64,000 nt of DNA from Cognatundibacterium jejuense (GCF_014284255.1 NZ_JACOFV010000009.1:124001-188000), one strand, 5' to 3'. Shown: positions 17,830 to 27,788, numbered from the stretch's first letter. Made by a program: numbers and translations. The notes: generated from the sequence alone by a model not told the origin.

Positions 17830-18858
17830 ATGATAGTTCTCGGCGTTGAATCCTCCTGCGATGAAACAGGACTGGCCCTCTATGACACAGAACGTGGATT
17901 ATTGGCGCATGCCCTACATTCACAAATTGCCATGCATCAAGAATATGGCGGTGTAGTGCCTGAACTGGCTTCGCGCGACCATATCCGGCGCACTCTTCCT
18001 CTCTTACATCAGGTCATTTCAGAAGCCCAGATTCAAAAGCAAGACATTGACGCGATTGCCTATACCCAAGGGCCGGGCTTGGCGGGTGCATTGTTGGTTG
18101 GTGCTTCATTTGCATGTGGCTTAGGAATGGCACTGGATAAGCCTATCTTAGGAGTTCATCATCTGGAGGGGCATCTGCTCTCCCCTTTATTGGCGAGTCA
18201 GCCACCGGAATTTCCCTTCATTGCCTTGCTGGTTTCCGGCGGACACACGCAATTAATGCGCGTTGATGGAGTAGGACAATACCAACTGCTAGGTGAAACT
18301 CTGGATGACGCAGCAGGTGAAGCCTTTGATAAGTCCGCCAAATTACTCGGACTTTCATACCCTGGAGGGCCAGCGATTTCTAAGTTGGCTGAATCTGGTG
18401 ACCCTGCGATTCATCAATTTCCACGCCCGATGTTGCATTCCAAAGATTTTAACTTCAGCTTTTCTGGATTAAAAACAGCCGTCCTTACTGCTGTCAAAAA
18501 ATACCCACCTGACATGAGCGAGTCTGACAAGGCCAATGTCGCACGCGGTTTTGTTGACGCCATCGTAGATGTTCTTGTTGCCAAGTGTGTTACGGCAATG
18601 AAGCAAAGCGGACTCAAGCGTCTGGTGATTGCAGGCGGGGTTGGCGCAAATCGCCAATTGCGCTTAGCGTTAAACGCGGCGGCTGCAAAAAAACGTTTTC
18701 AAGTGTTTTATCCTGAACTCGAATTTTGTACCGATAACGGTGCGATGATTGCCTTCGCAGGTGCAATGCGGCTGAAAAAAAATCCCACATTAGCAACGCG
18801 GGATTTTGCTTTCAATGTCAGACCACGCTGGCCACTGCACGAGTTGACTGCGGCGTAA
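17830..18858 (+). CDS. tsaD: tRNA N6-adenosine threonylcarbamoyltransferase TsaD
   Basis: Transfers the threonylcarbamoyl group from TC-AMP to A37 of ANN-decoding tRNAs (t6A), with TsaB, TsaE and TsaC. 342 residues, normal for TsaD. Begins [14 protein letters not shown]; the metal ligands H111 and H115 are in HHLEGH, the nucleotide site shows [10 protein letters not shown] and [14 protein letters not shown], and the C-terminal NGAMIAFAG carries the aspartate ligand just before it (CTDNGAM). The ATG is chosen because the protein then matches family length and numbering exactly. Ends one base before the stop of the converging Cache gene. Confidence 0.97.
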   Translation: MIVLGVESSCDETGLALYDTERGLLAHALHSQIAMHQEYGGVVPELASRDHIRRTLPLLHQVISEAQIQKQDIDAIAYTQGPGLAGALLVGASFACGLGMALDKPILGVHHLEGHLLSPLLASQPPEFPFIALLVSGGHTQLMRVDGVGQYQLLGETLDDAAGEAFDKSAKLLGLSYPGGPAISKLAESGDPAIHQFPRPMLHSKDFNFSFSGLKTAVLTAVKKYPPDMSESDKANVARGFVDAIVDVLVAKCVTAMKQSGLKRLVIAGGVGANRQLRLALNAAAAKKRFQVFYPELEFCTDNGAMIAFAGAMRLKKNPTLATRDFAFNVRPRWPLHELTAA

Positions 18859-18859
18859 G

Positions 18860-19318
18860 CTAGTTTTTTTTATAAAAACCACAGCCGACAATCACTGTTT
18901 CATATTTTTCTATATACATTGATTTCGGCTCTATTTGCTTCGTCACCGGGTTCACAAATTTGTAATCTTGCCAGCCACTGCCCTTCTTATTCGCAATTTC
19001 AATGCGCTCTCTGATGAAGTACTTTCCATCAGCATCCTTCAAATCAATCATATTTTTACCGATCATTTTCGGGTTGATCTGCGCCAGATTTTTAGCATTT
19101 AAATCATAAACAACAACGTATAAATCGCGATCCTGATAACCACCATCTTTTTTATTGATGTCTGCGATAGTATTTTCGATACCTTGCTTTTTCATTGATT
19201 CGATTGCTTTTGCGACTAATGCCTTGGCCTCTTCAGCAGTACCTTGTTCAGCAGCGAGTGCTGACAAATTTATGCAAGCAAATAGAATTACTACAATATA
19301 TTTCAGTGTCGCAGTCAT
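18860..19318 (-). CDS. Secreted single-Cache-domain protein
   Basis: Periplasmic protein of 152 residues with a signal peptide (MTATLKYIVVILFACINLSA, cleavage after LAA). The mature part resembles a single Cache domain (sCache_2): the segment GGYQDRDLYVVVYDLN followed by MIGKNMIDLKDADGKYFI and GSGWQDYKFVNPVTKQ is typical. Cache domains bind small organic acids or amines and are usually the outer part of a chemoreceptor or kinase; here the domain stands alone. No signalling gene is in the same operon. Domain call is by pattern; function unknown. Confidence 0.8.
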   Translation of the reverse strand: MTATLKYIVVILFACINLSALAAEQGTAEEAKALVAKAIESMKKQGIENTIADINKKDGGYQDRDLYVVVYDLNAKNLAQINPKMIGKNMIDLKDADGKYFIRERIEIANKKGSGWQDYKFVNPVTKQIEPKSMYIEKYETVIVGCGFYKKN

Positions 19319-19425
19319 GAACCAGCCTCCTCAAAAAAATCAAAGAATGCCCATTTACCAGTTCATCATAGTAAAAATCACAAATTAATAAAGTAGTAAT
19401 TCCACAAAACCAATATCATCTCGAT

Positions 19426-20031
19426 TTATTTCTTTTTACTGCCTAGCCGACTCTCTTTGCCTGCCATCAAATTGGCAATATTTTGACGATGGCGATAGAC
19501 CAGCAAGCCACTCATCACAAACACCGCGAGTAACTTAACGTCCGGGCCAAACAGCAAGCCGTAATACAAAGGTGCAAAGATGGCGGCAATCAGCGCTGCC
19601 AACGATGAGTAACGAAATGCAAAAGCAATAACACCCCATGTCACCAAAGTCGCCAACCCCAACCAAGGATTAATCCCGATCAGAACACCTGCCGCAGTCG
19701 CCACACCTTTACCGCCAACAAATTTAAAAAAGACTGGCCATAAATGTCCGACAAAAACGGCGATCGATACCGCTGCGATGCTGCCATCATCCAGATTAAA
19801 CTGGTTTTGATATTTCATCGCCAACCATACTGCAAACCAGCCCTTCACCGCGTCGCCTAGCAAGGTCAGTACGGCTGCTGCTTTGTTTCCGCTACGCAAA
19901 ACATTGGTAGCGCCAGGATTTTTAGATCCATAGGTTCGTGGATCAGATAAACCAAATAATTTGCTGACAACGACTGCAAAAGATACTGAACCAATCAAAT
20001 AAGCCAGTATTGCCGCCAGAATAGTATTCAT
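19426..20031 (-). CDS. plsY: Glycerol-3-phosphate acyltransferase PlsY
   Basis: Inner-membrane enzyme that uses acyl-phosphate to acylate sn-glycerol-3-phosphate, giving lysophosphatidate for phospholipid synthesis. 201 residues with about five hydrophobic segments. Conserved PlsY motifs: [14 protein letters not shown] near the N-terminus, [12 protein letters not shown] (motif 1), [22 protein letters not shown] (motif 2; positions about 96-117) and [20 protein letters not shown] (motif 3) at the C-terminus. Length and motifs are normal. Transcribed alone on the minus strand. Confidence 0.95.
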   Translation of the reverse strand: MNTILAAILAYLIGSVSFAVVVSKLFGLSDPRTYGSKNPGATNVLRSGNKAAAVLTLLGDAVKGWFAVWLAMKYQNQFNLDDGSIAAVSIAVFVGHLWPVFFKFVGGKGVATAAGVLIGINPWLGLATLVTWGVIAFAFRYSSLAALIAAIFAPLYYGLLFGPDVKLLAVFVMSGLLVYRHRQNIANLMAGKESRLGSKKK

Positions 20032-20116
20032 TTTTTCCCTAAATAAACGTTGGTAAGATAAAGCTCTTGCCTGGCAAAAGTTTTCAAATTAATTATTTAC
20101 ATACAAAAAGCGTTGG

Positions 20117-20166
20117 CATTTTTTACTTACTTTTTCGTTTCAAACAATTCAAGTAGGTAAAAAATG
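20117..20166. repeat. Imperfect inverted repeat upstream of plsY
   Basis: Arms CATTTTTTACTTAC (20117-20130) and GTAGGTAAAAAATG (20153-20166) match at 13 of 14 positions around a 22-base loop. It lies between the ends of ybaK (stop at 20208) and the plsY start at 20031. It could be a weak terminator for ybaK or a plsY regulatory site; no function can be assigned. Confidence 0.4.
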
Positions 20167-20207
20167 TTTGAACTCAGCAGAATGTCGCAATGCTAAGTTA
20201 CAAGGAG

Positions 20208-20699
20208 TTACTCATCGATTGCGCAATCGACAGGGCTTGCTTTTAAGCAAATTTCCAACACAGATGGAGCGATTCCGACCAAATACCCTCGTCGGCCGCC
20301 ATTAATATATATCTTGGGCAACGCAAGGATCCCACGCTCAACATAAACTGGCATCACTTTTCTTGTCCCAAACGGGGACGTTCCGCCAATCAGATAACCG
20401 GAATGCTTTTGGGCTATTTCCGGTTTGCATGGCTCTATCGATTTGCACGAAATTTGCCGCGCCAGATTTTTGGTCGATACCTTGCGATCGCCATGCATCA
20501 GCACGATGAGTGGCTTAGCTGCTTCATCTTGCATTACCAGCGTCTTTACCACGGCATGCTCGTCGACCCCTAACTCCCGCGCAGATACCGCCGTGCCACC
20601 ATGTTCTTCGTATGAATACGGATGCTCAGAAAACTCCACCTTATTTTTGCGTAAAAACTGCGTTGCGGGCGTTTCTGATACGTGTTCTTTTTTTGCCAA
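20208..20699 (-). CDS. ybaK: Cys-tRNA(Pro) deacylase YbaK/EbsC
   Basis: Editing factor that hydrolyses mischarged Cys-tRNA(Pro). 163 residues from a TTG at 20699, chosen because AGGA lies seven bases before it; an upstream TTG at 20720 has no such site. Family motifs: SETPATQFLRKNKVEFSEHPY at the N-terminus, VVKTLVMQDEA with the conserved lysine, HGDRKVSTKNLARQ, SGYLIGGTSPFGTRK with the conserved GGxSP loop, and INGGRRGYLVGIAPSVL near the end. All are in the usual positions. Single gene; the upstream region to 21078 holds the leader of a divergent TonB receptor gene. Confidence 0.93.
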   Translation of the reverse strand: MAKKEHVSETPATQFLRKNKVEFSEHPYSYEEHGGTAVSARELGVDEHAVVKTLVMQDEAAKPLIVLMHGDRKVSTKNLARQISCKSIEPCKPEIAQKHSGYLIGGTSPFGTRKVMPVYVERGILALPKIYINGGRRGYLVGIAPSVLEICLKASPVDCAIDE

Positions 20700-20822
20700 A
20701 ATTAGTTCCTGCCAATACAAAAAAACGAAATCGAATTATATCTGCGTAAATTTAATAGCAGCATTTTTTGTCAAGTAAAAGTCAAAAATTTGATACTCAT
20801 TCAGATTACCAAATCTACTTTT

Positions 20823-20861
20823 GGAAAATTATTTTCATCAATTGTCACTCAAATGCAACAT
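20823..20861 (+). promoter_or_regulatory. Conserved upstream block of TonB receptor 1
   Basis: A 39-bp block that recurs at 24760-24798 upstream of the second receptor with identical spacing and 32 of 39 bases identical. It opens with GGAAAATTATTTTCAT, which contains the perfect 13-bp palindrome GAAAATTATTTTC, and ends with TGTCANNNAAATGCAACAT. A shared GCATAATG (candidate -10) lies downstream in both leaders. A common regulator is the simplest reading. Confidence 0.55.
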
Positions 20862-21013
20862 GACGCCTCATTTCATATATTCATATATTTCATTAAATGT
20901 CTCGTTTATGCATAATGTAACGATCTTTGATTAATATTTTAAGTATGCCAATAAAAAAAGCCAGAGAAATAACACGCACAATGGCATAAAAACGAAACAA
21001 AGATAAAACGCTA

Positions 21014-21046
21014 TAGTCGCTCTTAAAGAGCGGCTTTTAGCGACTA
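21014..21046 (+). promoter_or_regulatory. 5' leader hairpin of TonB receptor 1
   Basis: Inverted repeat TAGTCGCT (21014-21021) / AGCGACTA (21039-21046) with an inner palindrome GCTCTTAAAGAGC, ending 32 bases before the start codon. The second receptor has a different-sequence hairpin in a comparable place (24899-24918). It is not followed by a T tract, so it is not a simple terminator; a role in mRNA stability or translation control is possible. Confidence 0.45.
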
Positions 21047-21078
21047 CAAATAATTTCACAATACTTGGAGAAGTCGTG

Positions 21079-23805
21079 ATGGTGTTCAAAGAAAAAGTTG
21101 GCGTTACGTCCGTCAAGCTCGCGTTAGCGATGTTTGCAGGTACATTTTGTGCGGTTAGTTACGCGCAAGAAACAAATGAAAATGTTCAAAAAGTAGAGAT
21201 TACTGGTTCGAATATTAAACGAATTTCAATCGAAAACATTTCTCCTGTAACAACCTTTACAAGAGAGCAAATTGCTCGCTCAGGCGCAACTTCCGTTCTT
21301 GATATTATTCGTCATTTGACAGCTGCCGGAGGCAATAGTGGCGAATTCGCAAGTTCGAGTTCGTTCCGCAATGGTGCGACAAGCGTCAGCTTGCGCGGCT
21401 TGCCAACACTGGTATTATTGAATGGCAATCGCTTACCTAACTCTGGCTCAGACAGCTATAGCGGCGTAACTTCAGTTGACCTGAATAGCATTCCACTGGC
21501 TGCTATTGAACGTATTGACGTCTTAAAAGACGGTGCCTCGGCGATCTATGGTACTGACGCAGTTGGTGGTGTTATCAACTTCATCATGAAAAAAGACTAC
21601 CAAGGCTTTGATGTAGATACGAGCTACGGCAAAACAACATACAACGATGGAGATATTGCAAAGTTCTCTGTGTCAGGTGGTTTTGGTGATCGTGCGAAAA
21701 GTAACTTTAACGTAACTTATGGCGCGTCCTTCGAACAAGCAAAAGCAATCCATGGAGTTGACCGTCCTTGGGCGAACAAAACAGATTTCACATCTATGCC
21801 TGGTGGTCTTTTCCAGGGCGGCGTTTATGGCGCAAAAGGAACTGATCCCGGAACATTATCAACGGGCGGGTCCCAACGTATGCCGGATCCAGAATGTTCC
21901 GCCAGCCACGTAAAACCATACCCAGATGCACCAGAATGGTTTGCGGCGCCAAACCGTAATGCTTGTATGTACGCTCAAGCTGAATCTCAGGATTTAGCAC
22001 ATCCATACACGCGCTATAGCGGAGCAGCGACAGCAAATTACGATATTTCGGCAACAACAAGTTTGTTTGCAAACCTGTTTTACAACCACTATGACGCGAG
22101 AATTATTGGTTCTCCAGCATGGATACAAAATGCTGACAGATCAAGCGTCTTGACAGTTGCAGCAAACAACCCTTTTAACACCTATGGCAAAACAGTCAAA
22201 ATTCGCCGACTGTTCCCTGCAGCAGAAGGTGGTACAGGTACAAACGTCGATACCACCTGGTTAGTCGGTGGTATGAAGACACAAATCGGCGACTGGGATT
22301 TGACAGCAACTATTGGACATAGCTCGGAAGATGGTAATACCCGTGTTTACGGTTCGTTCATGCACGATAAGCTGCAGCAGTATGTAACGCAAGGATTGTT
22401 TAATCCGTTTGGCGGAAATCACAACTCGGCACAGGTCATCAACGACTTGACAGCAGACCAGTACACGAACACGAAAACAAAAACTGATTTTGCAAAATTA
22501 GTTGGTTCGACCGAGTTTGGACAATTGCCAGGCGGTAAAATTGGTGCTGCAGTCGGCGCTGAGTATAAACGTGAATCGCTTGCTTACGATCCATCTCAAG
22601 CATGGAGAGATGGTGCTATCGGGATCTATTCGACACTCAAGGGTATCAACGGATCTGAATCTTTAGGCGCTGTATTTGGCGAATTAAATTTACCGATATT
22701 GACGAATTTAGAAGCACAAGCAGCTGTTCGTTACGATAGATATCAACTGGCAGGTAATACAACCAATCCTAAGGTTGGATTACGTTGGACGCCAACACAA
22801 ACATTGATGATTCGTACTAGCTATAGTACAGGTTTCCGTGCACCAACTTTATCTCAACGCTTTAATGAAGGTCGTGGCGGCTTCGCTAACGTCAGAGATC
22901 CTAAGCGTTGTGTACTCGGCGACGTGTATTTTGACGCATCATGTAATGGTTCTGCACTCTCTTTGATTACTGGTACAAAAACTCTGAAACCAGAAACTTC
23001 AAATCAATTTAATTTGGGCTTCGTTTTTGAACCGGTCAAAGATCTCAGCTTTGGTATGACTTTCTGGAGCATCAAATGGAAAGACAAAATTGACAATCTC
23101 GACAATGACACAGTTCTGGCAGGTGAAGATGGTGCCTTTAAATCAAGTGTTTCTCGATACGATGTAACACCAGAAGATCAAGCTGCCTATAACAGTTTAA
23201 CTGCAGCTCAGCGCACAGCTCTTGGGCCGTTGGTTGGTCGTCTGAAGCAGTTGTCAGTTGGCTTTATCAATCGCAGCGAAGTTTCCACATCTGGTATTGA
23301 CGTCGACGCTTCCTACAAACTGAAAACCGCCAACTATGGTAACTTCACTTTGTCGGGTGATGCAACTTACACAATTAAATACGATCAATCTTTATTGCCG
23401 TCTGATCCACTAATCAATTGTGCAAACAATATGGGTTGTGAAGCGGGTCAATACGGAAATCCAGTGTTGTTGGCAAAGCTTGGCTTGAATTGGGAGAAAG
23501 ACGTTTGGAGCGCTAGCACAGGTGTGAATTTCACTTCACATTACCATGTTGACAGAACACCTTCTGCAACAATAAATCGCTACTACGACTTATACAATAA
23601 AGGTTACATGATCCCAAGTATGACGACAGTTGATGCATCCGTCTCTTATGCTGGATTCAAAAATCTTGTTTTACGATTTGGTGCTAATAACCTGTTCAAT
23701 CGTGACCCTGCATTTGACCCATCATCAAATGTAGGTTACGACAATAGCTATGGCGATCCACGCGGTCGTTATGTATATGCAGCAGCGTCCTACCACTTCA
23801 ACTAA
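21079..23805 (+). CDS. TonB-dependent outer-membrane receptor (1)
   Basis: Outer-membrane beta-barrel receptor of 908 residues that imports a ligand with energy from TonB-ExbBD. ATG 21079 has GGAG eight bases upstream (GTG one codon earlier is possible). Signal peptide ends AVSYA before QETNEN. A TonB-box-like VQKVEITGS is followed by the plug domain (about 55-165: TSVLDIIRHLTA, SLRGLPTLVLLNGNRLP, IDVLKDGASAIYGTDAVGGV) and the barrel with the TGFRAPTLSQRFNEG segment near residue 590. The C-terminus ends HFN rather than in an aromatic residue, which is mildly unusual for an outer-membrane protein. Paralogous to the disrupted receptor downstream. Ligand unknown; a nearby S9 peptidase remnant hints at peptides. 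Confidence 0.93.
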   Translation: MVFKEKVGVTSVKLALAMFAGTFCAVSYAQETNENVQKVEITGSNIKRISIENISPVTTFTREQIARSGATSVLDIIRHLTAAGGNSGEFASSSSFRNGATSVSLRGLPTLVLLNGNRLPNSGSDSYSGVTSVDLNSIPLAAIERIDVLKDGASAIYGTDAVGGVINFIMKKDYQGFDVDTSYGKTTYNDGDIAKFSVSGGFGDRAKSNFNVTYGASFEQAKAIHGVDRPWANKTDFTSMPGGLFQGGVYGAKGTDPGTLSTGGSQRMPDPECSASHVKPYPDAPEWFAAPNRNACMYAQAESQDLAHPYTRYSGAATANYDISATTSLFANLFYNHYDARIIGSPAWIQNADRSSVLTVAANNPFNTYGKTVKIRRLFPAAEGGTGTNVDTTWLVGGMKTQIGDWDLTATIGHSSEDGNTRVYGSFMHDKLQQYVTQGLFNPFGGNHNSAQVINDLTADQYTNTKTKTDFAKLVGSTEFGQLPGGKIGAAVGAEYKRESLAYDPSQAWRDGAIGIYSTLKGINGSESLGAVFGELNLPILTNLEAQAAVRYDRYQLAGNTTNPKVGLRWTPTQTLMIRTSYSTGFRAPTLSQRFNEGRGGFANVRDPKRCVLGDVYFDASCNGSALSLITGTKTLKPETSNQFNLGFVFEPVKDLSFGMTFWSIKWKDKIDNLDNDTVLAGEDGAFKSSVSRYDVTPEDQAAYNSLTAAQRTALGPLVGRLKQLSVGFINRSEVSTSGIDVDASYKLKTANYGNFTLSGDATYTIKYDQSLLPSDPLINCANNMGCEAGQYGNPVLLAKLGLNWEKDVWSASTGVNFTSHYHVDRTPSATINRYYDLYNKGYMIPSMTTVDASVSYAGFKNLVLRFGANNLFNRDPAFDPSSNVGYDNSYGDPRGRYVYAAASYHFN

Positions 23806-23838
23806 AAACGATATTTTTTTGATTTAAGCAGGTAAAGG

Positions 23839-23872
23839 AAAGCCCCGCAATTAAGTTAATTGCGGGGCTTTA
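23839..23872 (+). terminator. Intrinsic terminator after TonB receptor 1
   Basis: A long GC-rich stem, AAAGCCCCGCAATT pairing with AATTGCGGGGCTTT, followed by a T-rich stretch, 34 bases after the receptor stop codon. Confidence 0.9.
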
Positions 23873-24462
23873 TTATTTCAATAAAATTTTCTATATCGAC
23901 ACTGCTGGTAGTATTTTTATATATGCGCCCGATGAAGTTTTCTTGAAGTTAAGCATGTAAGCACAGATGATTGTGTCCATACATCGACGCCTCCCGTTTG
24001 CAAGTGAAATCTTCAAACTCTGAGTAACGGTGTCAATTGCAGCCATACATTCGGGCTTTGGTGCGGTCGAATAATTTCCGCTGCTGACGCATGATGAAAT
24101 TCACGGTTGGTATCTCAATGACTTGGACGTGCTGTTTGCACATGGACGCAAGCGAGTTACGGCCATCCCAATTTGACTTGTTTTGTCATCATTTAGATTG
24201 CCCAAGTCATCGGTAATACTCCCTTTCTATCAAATATTTTCTGGTCCGTACCGACATTGGTATGCACAGATGATTTTATCCAGCGCATAACAATGTCGGT
24301 ACGGAATATCTCGCCGCTTTATAACATGACCCAAATGCGTCTAGCGTTCTTTGCTGCCAGAGCGCAAACCGCCATGACGATCTACCTTGGAAATGAGCTC
24401 CTCTATTTTGCTAAGATGCATCAACAACTCGTCTACTATCCCACATAACAGGTTATGGTGCG
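23873..24462. other. Non-coding, apparently decayed region
   Basis: About 590 bases with no credible gene. Reading all frames gives only short, stop-interrupted stretches without a family I can name. It holds one striking structure, the inverted repeat at 24246-24304, and a repeated GCACAGATGATT (about 23954 and 24264). Taken with the S9 peptidase remnant that follows, this looks like eroded accessory DNA between the two receptor genes. Confidence 0.6.
24246..24304. repeat. Perfect 14-bp inverted repeat in decayed region
   Basis: Arms CCGTACCGACATTG (24246-24259) and CAATGTCGGTACGG (24291-24304) are perfectly complementary around a 31-base spacer. There is no open reading frame inside and no adjacent T tract. 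It could be the trace of an inserted or deleted mobile element; no matching copy is seen elsewhere in the window. Confidence 0.55.
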
Positions 24463-24642
24463 GCTGACGTCCGAGTTCCGGTAGTACACGGTGAACGTTT
24501 CCTCAAAGCCGCTCCGGATACGGCAAAAATAGAGTGTATTACTTATGCCTAAGAAGGGTATGGATGGCGAACATTAAAAAATAACGTCGACTTCTGGACA
24601 CGCGTAGAAAAATTTCTGCAAGAAAATACAGCTTTGAAATAA
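24463..24642 (+). pseudogene. Remnant of an S9-family (prolyl oligopeptidase-like) peptidase, C-terminal end
   Basis: Sixty codons in one frame recall the last part of S9 family serine peptidases: a V-P-V-V-H-G-E segment where the family has PVLLVHGE, then ITYA-stop-EGYGW where the catalytic histidine motif EGHGW is expected, then NNVDFWTRVEKFLQEN and a stop at 24640-24642. The His is replaced by Tyr and an in-frame TAA interrupts the motif; the catalytic Ser and Asp regions are gone. So this is a dead fragment. S9 peptidase genes are often paired with TonB receptors for peptide uptake, which may have been the original arrangement. Confidence 0.7.
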
Positions 24643-24759
24643 TATCAATACATTAAGATACATGCATGCTTCATTATTGTGCAAATAGAATATAAATGTC
24701 TGAGTAAAGTAATTTATTCAGGCATTTTTCTTTTGAAAGAGTTTATTTCATCAATTTAT

Positions 24760-24798
24760 GGAAAATTATTTTCATTTCATGTCATAAAAATGCAACAT
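24760..24798 (+). promoter_or_regulatory. Conserved upstream block of TonB receptor 2
   Basis: Second copy of the 39-bp block seen at 20823-20861: GGAAAATTATTTTCAT, four unrelated bases, then TGTCATAAAAATGCAACAT. A GCATAATG follows at about 24848, as in the first leader. Its survival suggests recent duplication or continued regulation. Confidence 0.55.
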
Positions 24799-24898
24799 TT
24801 TGAACATATTGAGTAACAAATTATTTCACTTTTGTTGATTTCTTTTGCATAATGCCCCTCTTGCTCTGAAAATGCACACGCCCAGATTACCTTATCTG

Positions 24899-24918
24899 GA
24901 GCTACGCAAAAGTAGCTC
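24899..24918 (+). promoter_or_regulatory. 5' leader hairpin of TonB receptor 2
   Basis: GAGCTAC (24899-24905), a six-base loop, then GTAGCTC (24912-24918), followed by a mixed C/T tract. It lies 120 bases before the receptor start, in the position where receptor 1 also has a leader hairpin. Confidence 0.4.
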
Positions 24919-25037
24919 TCTTCCCCCCTGCTTTTCTATATTTTCAACAATAAATCTCCGGATTTTTGGGCGCTATGCGCGAGCAAGCTGCGAACCTTTG
25001 TTTGCATCTGATTCATCATGTTTAGGAGAACTTGGTC

Positions 25038-27788
25038 ATGGTATTAAAAGAAAAAGCCGTTGTGAGATCGGTACGTTTTGCTTTGAGCGCTTTAACTGGC
25101 ACATTACTTGTTGCTGGCATTGCTCATGCATAAGAAACTAGCGATGCTGTACAAAAAATTGAAATTACAGGTTCCGCTATCAAGCGCATCTACAAAGAAG
25201 GCGCTTTACCTGTACAACAGTTAAATAAAGAAGTTATTGCCCGTTCCGGTGCAACGACGGTTGCTGATTTGATTCAAAAATTACCAGCGATGCAAGGTTT
25301 TACACCTACAACAACCGCTGTAGGTACAAACTCAGGTGGCCGCGCTTCTGCCTCTATTCACAACATCGGTGAAAGTTACACCTTAGTATTATTAAACGGT
25401 CGTCGCGTAGCACCTCAAGGCTCAGGCTCCGCAGTCAACCTCAATGCGATCCCGATGAGCGCGGTTGAAAGAGTAGAAGTATTGACTGATGGCGCATCAG
25501 CACTCTACGGTTCAGATGCAATCGCCGGCGTGGTTAACTTTATTCTGAAAAAAAATGAACAAGGTGGCACCGTAGAAGCGGGATACGACTATCCAACAGA
25601 AGGTGGCGCAAAATCGTACAACGCCAGCCTGACTTACGGCTTCAGTAATTTGGAAGAAGACCGCTACAACGTATTGATCAGCTATCGTCACGATGATCAA
25701 CAGCAATTGAAAGCGACAGACCGCGATTTCGCTAAGACAGCTTATCTGCCTTTCGTTGCAAATGGTCACAATTACTTGTTTGACAAAACCAGTGCTTACA
25801 GCTCACCTGCAAATCTGGCAGTGACGTTCAAAGACAAGACAATTTCTGGTGTTAATTTCAATCCTTACCTGTTGCAAAACGGTAATTGCCCGGCAAATCA
25901 CGTCATCGATCCGACAAATCCTAAGGCTTGCAAATTTGACTATGCTGCGACACTGGAAATTGTTCCTGTATCAAAGCGTGACAGCTTATTTACCACTGCC
26001 CGTTTCAAGGTAAATCAAGACTGGACACTGTTCTCAGATGTCGCTCTTTCTCGCTACGATCTGACAGCGCGTATCGCTCCAAATCCTGTTCCTGTCACAA
26101 TTGCACCAGGTTCCGCCTACTACAACAGCTATGTGCTGCCATACTTAACGCAAGCACAAATCGGCTCAGTGAAATCAGTGACTGCAAACTACCGCATGTC
26201 AGACTGGGGCACTCGCAACGACAACACCATTACCAACTCCAAGCATTTTGTAGTTGGAGCAGAAGGTGAATTTAAAGGTTGGTCGATCAACAGTGCTGCA
26301 ACGTATTCACAAAACTCCATCGACGAAAATTATACCGGCGGCTATGTATTGGACGGTGCTTTCCGCGACATGATTAAGAAGGCAAGCTTCAACCCATTTT
26401 TGCCGGTCGGTCAGCAAACAGATGCGACTAAGCAATTGATTCAAAACTCTTTATTCAATGGTCCATTGCGCACCGCATCTACGACACTTAAAGGTGTAGA
26501 TACGCGCGCATCTAAAGAAGTATTCGAGCTTCCAGGTGGCAATGCAAGTGTTGCAGTTGGTGCTGACTACCGTGAATATGCCTATTCACAATCGTCATCA
26601 TCTATCGTCGCTAGTGGTGCGGTTTACAATCTCGCAGCGCCACCAAGCTATGACATGAAGCGCTCAACATACGGTGTCTTTGGTGAAGTTCTAGCGCCAG
26701 TCATTGATAAAGTTGAGCTGAGTGCAGCAACTCGTTTTGATCAATATTCATCGATTGATGACGGCATTAACAACGTTAAAGTCGGTCAAGGTAATAACGC
26801 CGTTACTTACAAGTTATCTCTCAGATATCAGCCTAGCAACAGCTGGTTAGTGCGCGCTTCTTACGGCACTGGCTTTAAAGCACCGGCAATGCTGGACATT
26901 GCCCAGCCATTGGTACGCGCTGGTGTAACTGATAACCAGGCATGCCCATTCCCAGGTTCTGCGTATTGCAAACCAGGTAACGCGCAGTACGATAACTTGT
27001 CTGGCGGCAATGCAAATCTGAAACCAGAAAAATCCAAGCAATTCACCATTGGTGCACGTTTTGAGCCAAGCTCTTCGTTCTCTATCGGCGCTGATCTGTG
27101 GGATGTTCAACTGCGAGATCAAGTATCTGCTGTGAGCCAATCCATTGCATTTGCTGATCCTGCCAAATACGCGCAACTGTTCACACAATCCACAGAAATC
27201 GCAACGGGAAATACTTATTGGGCGTTTAAAAACTTATCGATCAATATCGGTAAATCGCACAACCGTGGTATCGATTGGGATATGACTGGTCGTAAGAATC
27301 TGGGATTCGGTACATTGACTGGTACGATTAACGGTACGTACATGTTGGTCTCTGATTTCACTTTGCCTGGTACTGACAATTCCTGGGATACCGATTTGGG
27401 TAAATTTGGTGTCTACAACAATGTTGGTTTCCGCAATCTCGTTTCAGCTACAGCCACATTGGAAACCGGTAAATTCTCCAACTCTCTGAGTTTGACATAC
27501 CGTTCCGGCTATCAGGATCAACCTGCAAACGTGACGAATTTGGATACAAAGTCTGCTGAATCGATCACCTTGCACGTGCCATCTTACACCACGTTTGACT
27601 GGCAAGGTCGCTACAACTACAGCAAAACTGTAGAACTGCGTGCTGGTATCAAAAATCTGTTTAACAAAACACCACCAATGTCTCTGCAAACTGCAGGCGC
27701 TTATGCTGGTCAACAAACAGGTTACGATGCACGTTATGCAGATTCGGTGCTGCGCACGATTTACGTAACAGGCAAATACAAGTTCTGA
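25038..27788 (+). pseudogene. TonB-dependent receptor (2) interrupted by a stop codon at the signal-peptide junction
   Basis: The natural start is the ATG at 25038 (AGGAG upstream), giving a signal peptide that ends AGIAHA. Codon 32 is TAA (25131-25133) exactly where the paralogue has CAA (AHA-stop-ETS against SYA-QETN). The frame then stays open through to 27788, 885 further codons, with TonB-box-like VQKIEITGS, plug (VADLIQKLPA, ESYTLVLLNGRRVAPQ, VEVLTDGASALYGSDAIAG) and barrel ending in Phe (TGKYKF). The longest uninterrupted frame begins only at 25269 and would lack the signal peptide and part of the plug. One C-to-T change explains everything, so this is a recent pseudogene, a sequencing error, or a switchable allele. 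Confidence 0.85.

Noticed and set aside
24257..24448. 63-codon frame in the decayed spacer
   Set aside because: It begins inside the inverted repeat and has no ribosome-binding site or family resemblance; surrounding DNA is eroded.
23873..24462. Transposase gene remnant
   Set aside because: I looked for DDE or HUH-type motifs in all frames and found only short stretches without them; the inverted repeat alone is not enough to call an insertion sequence.
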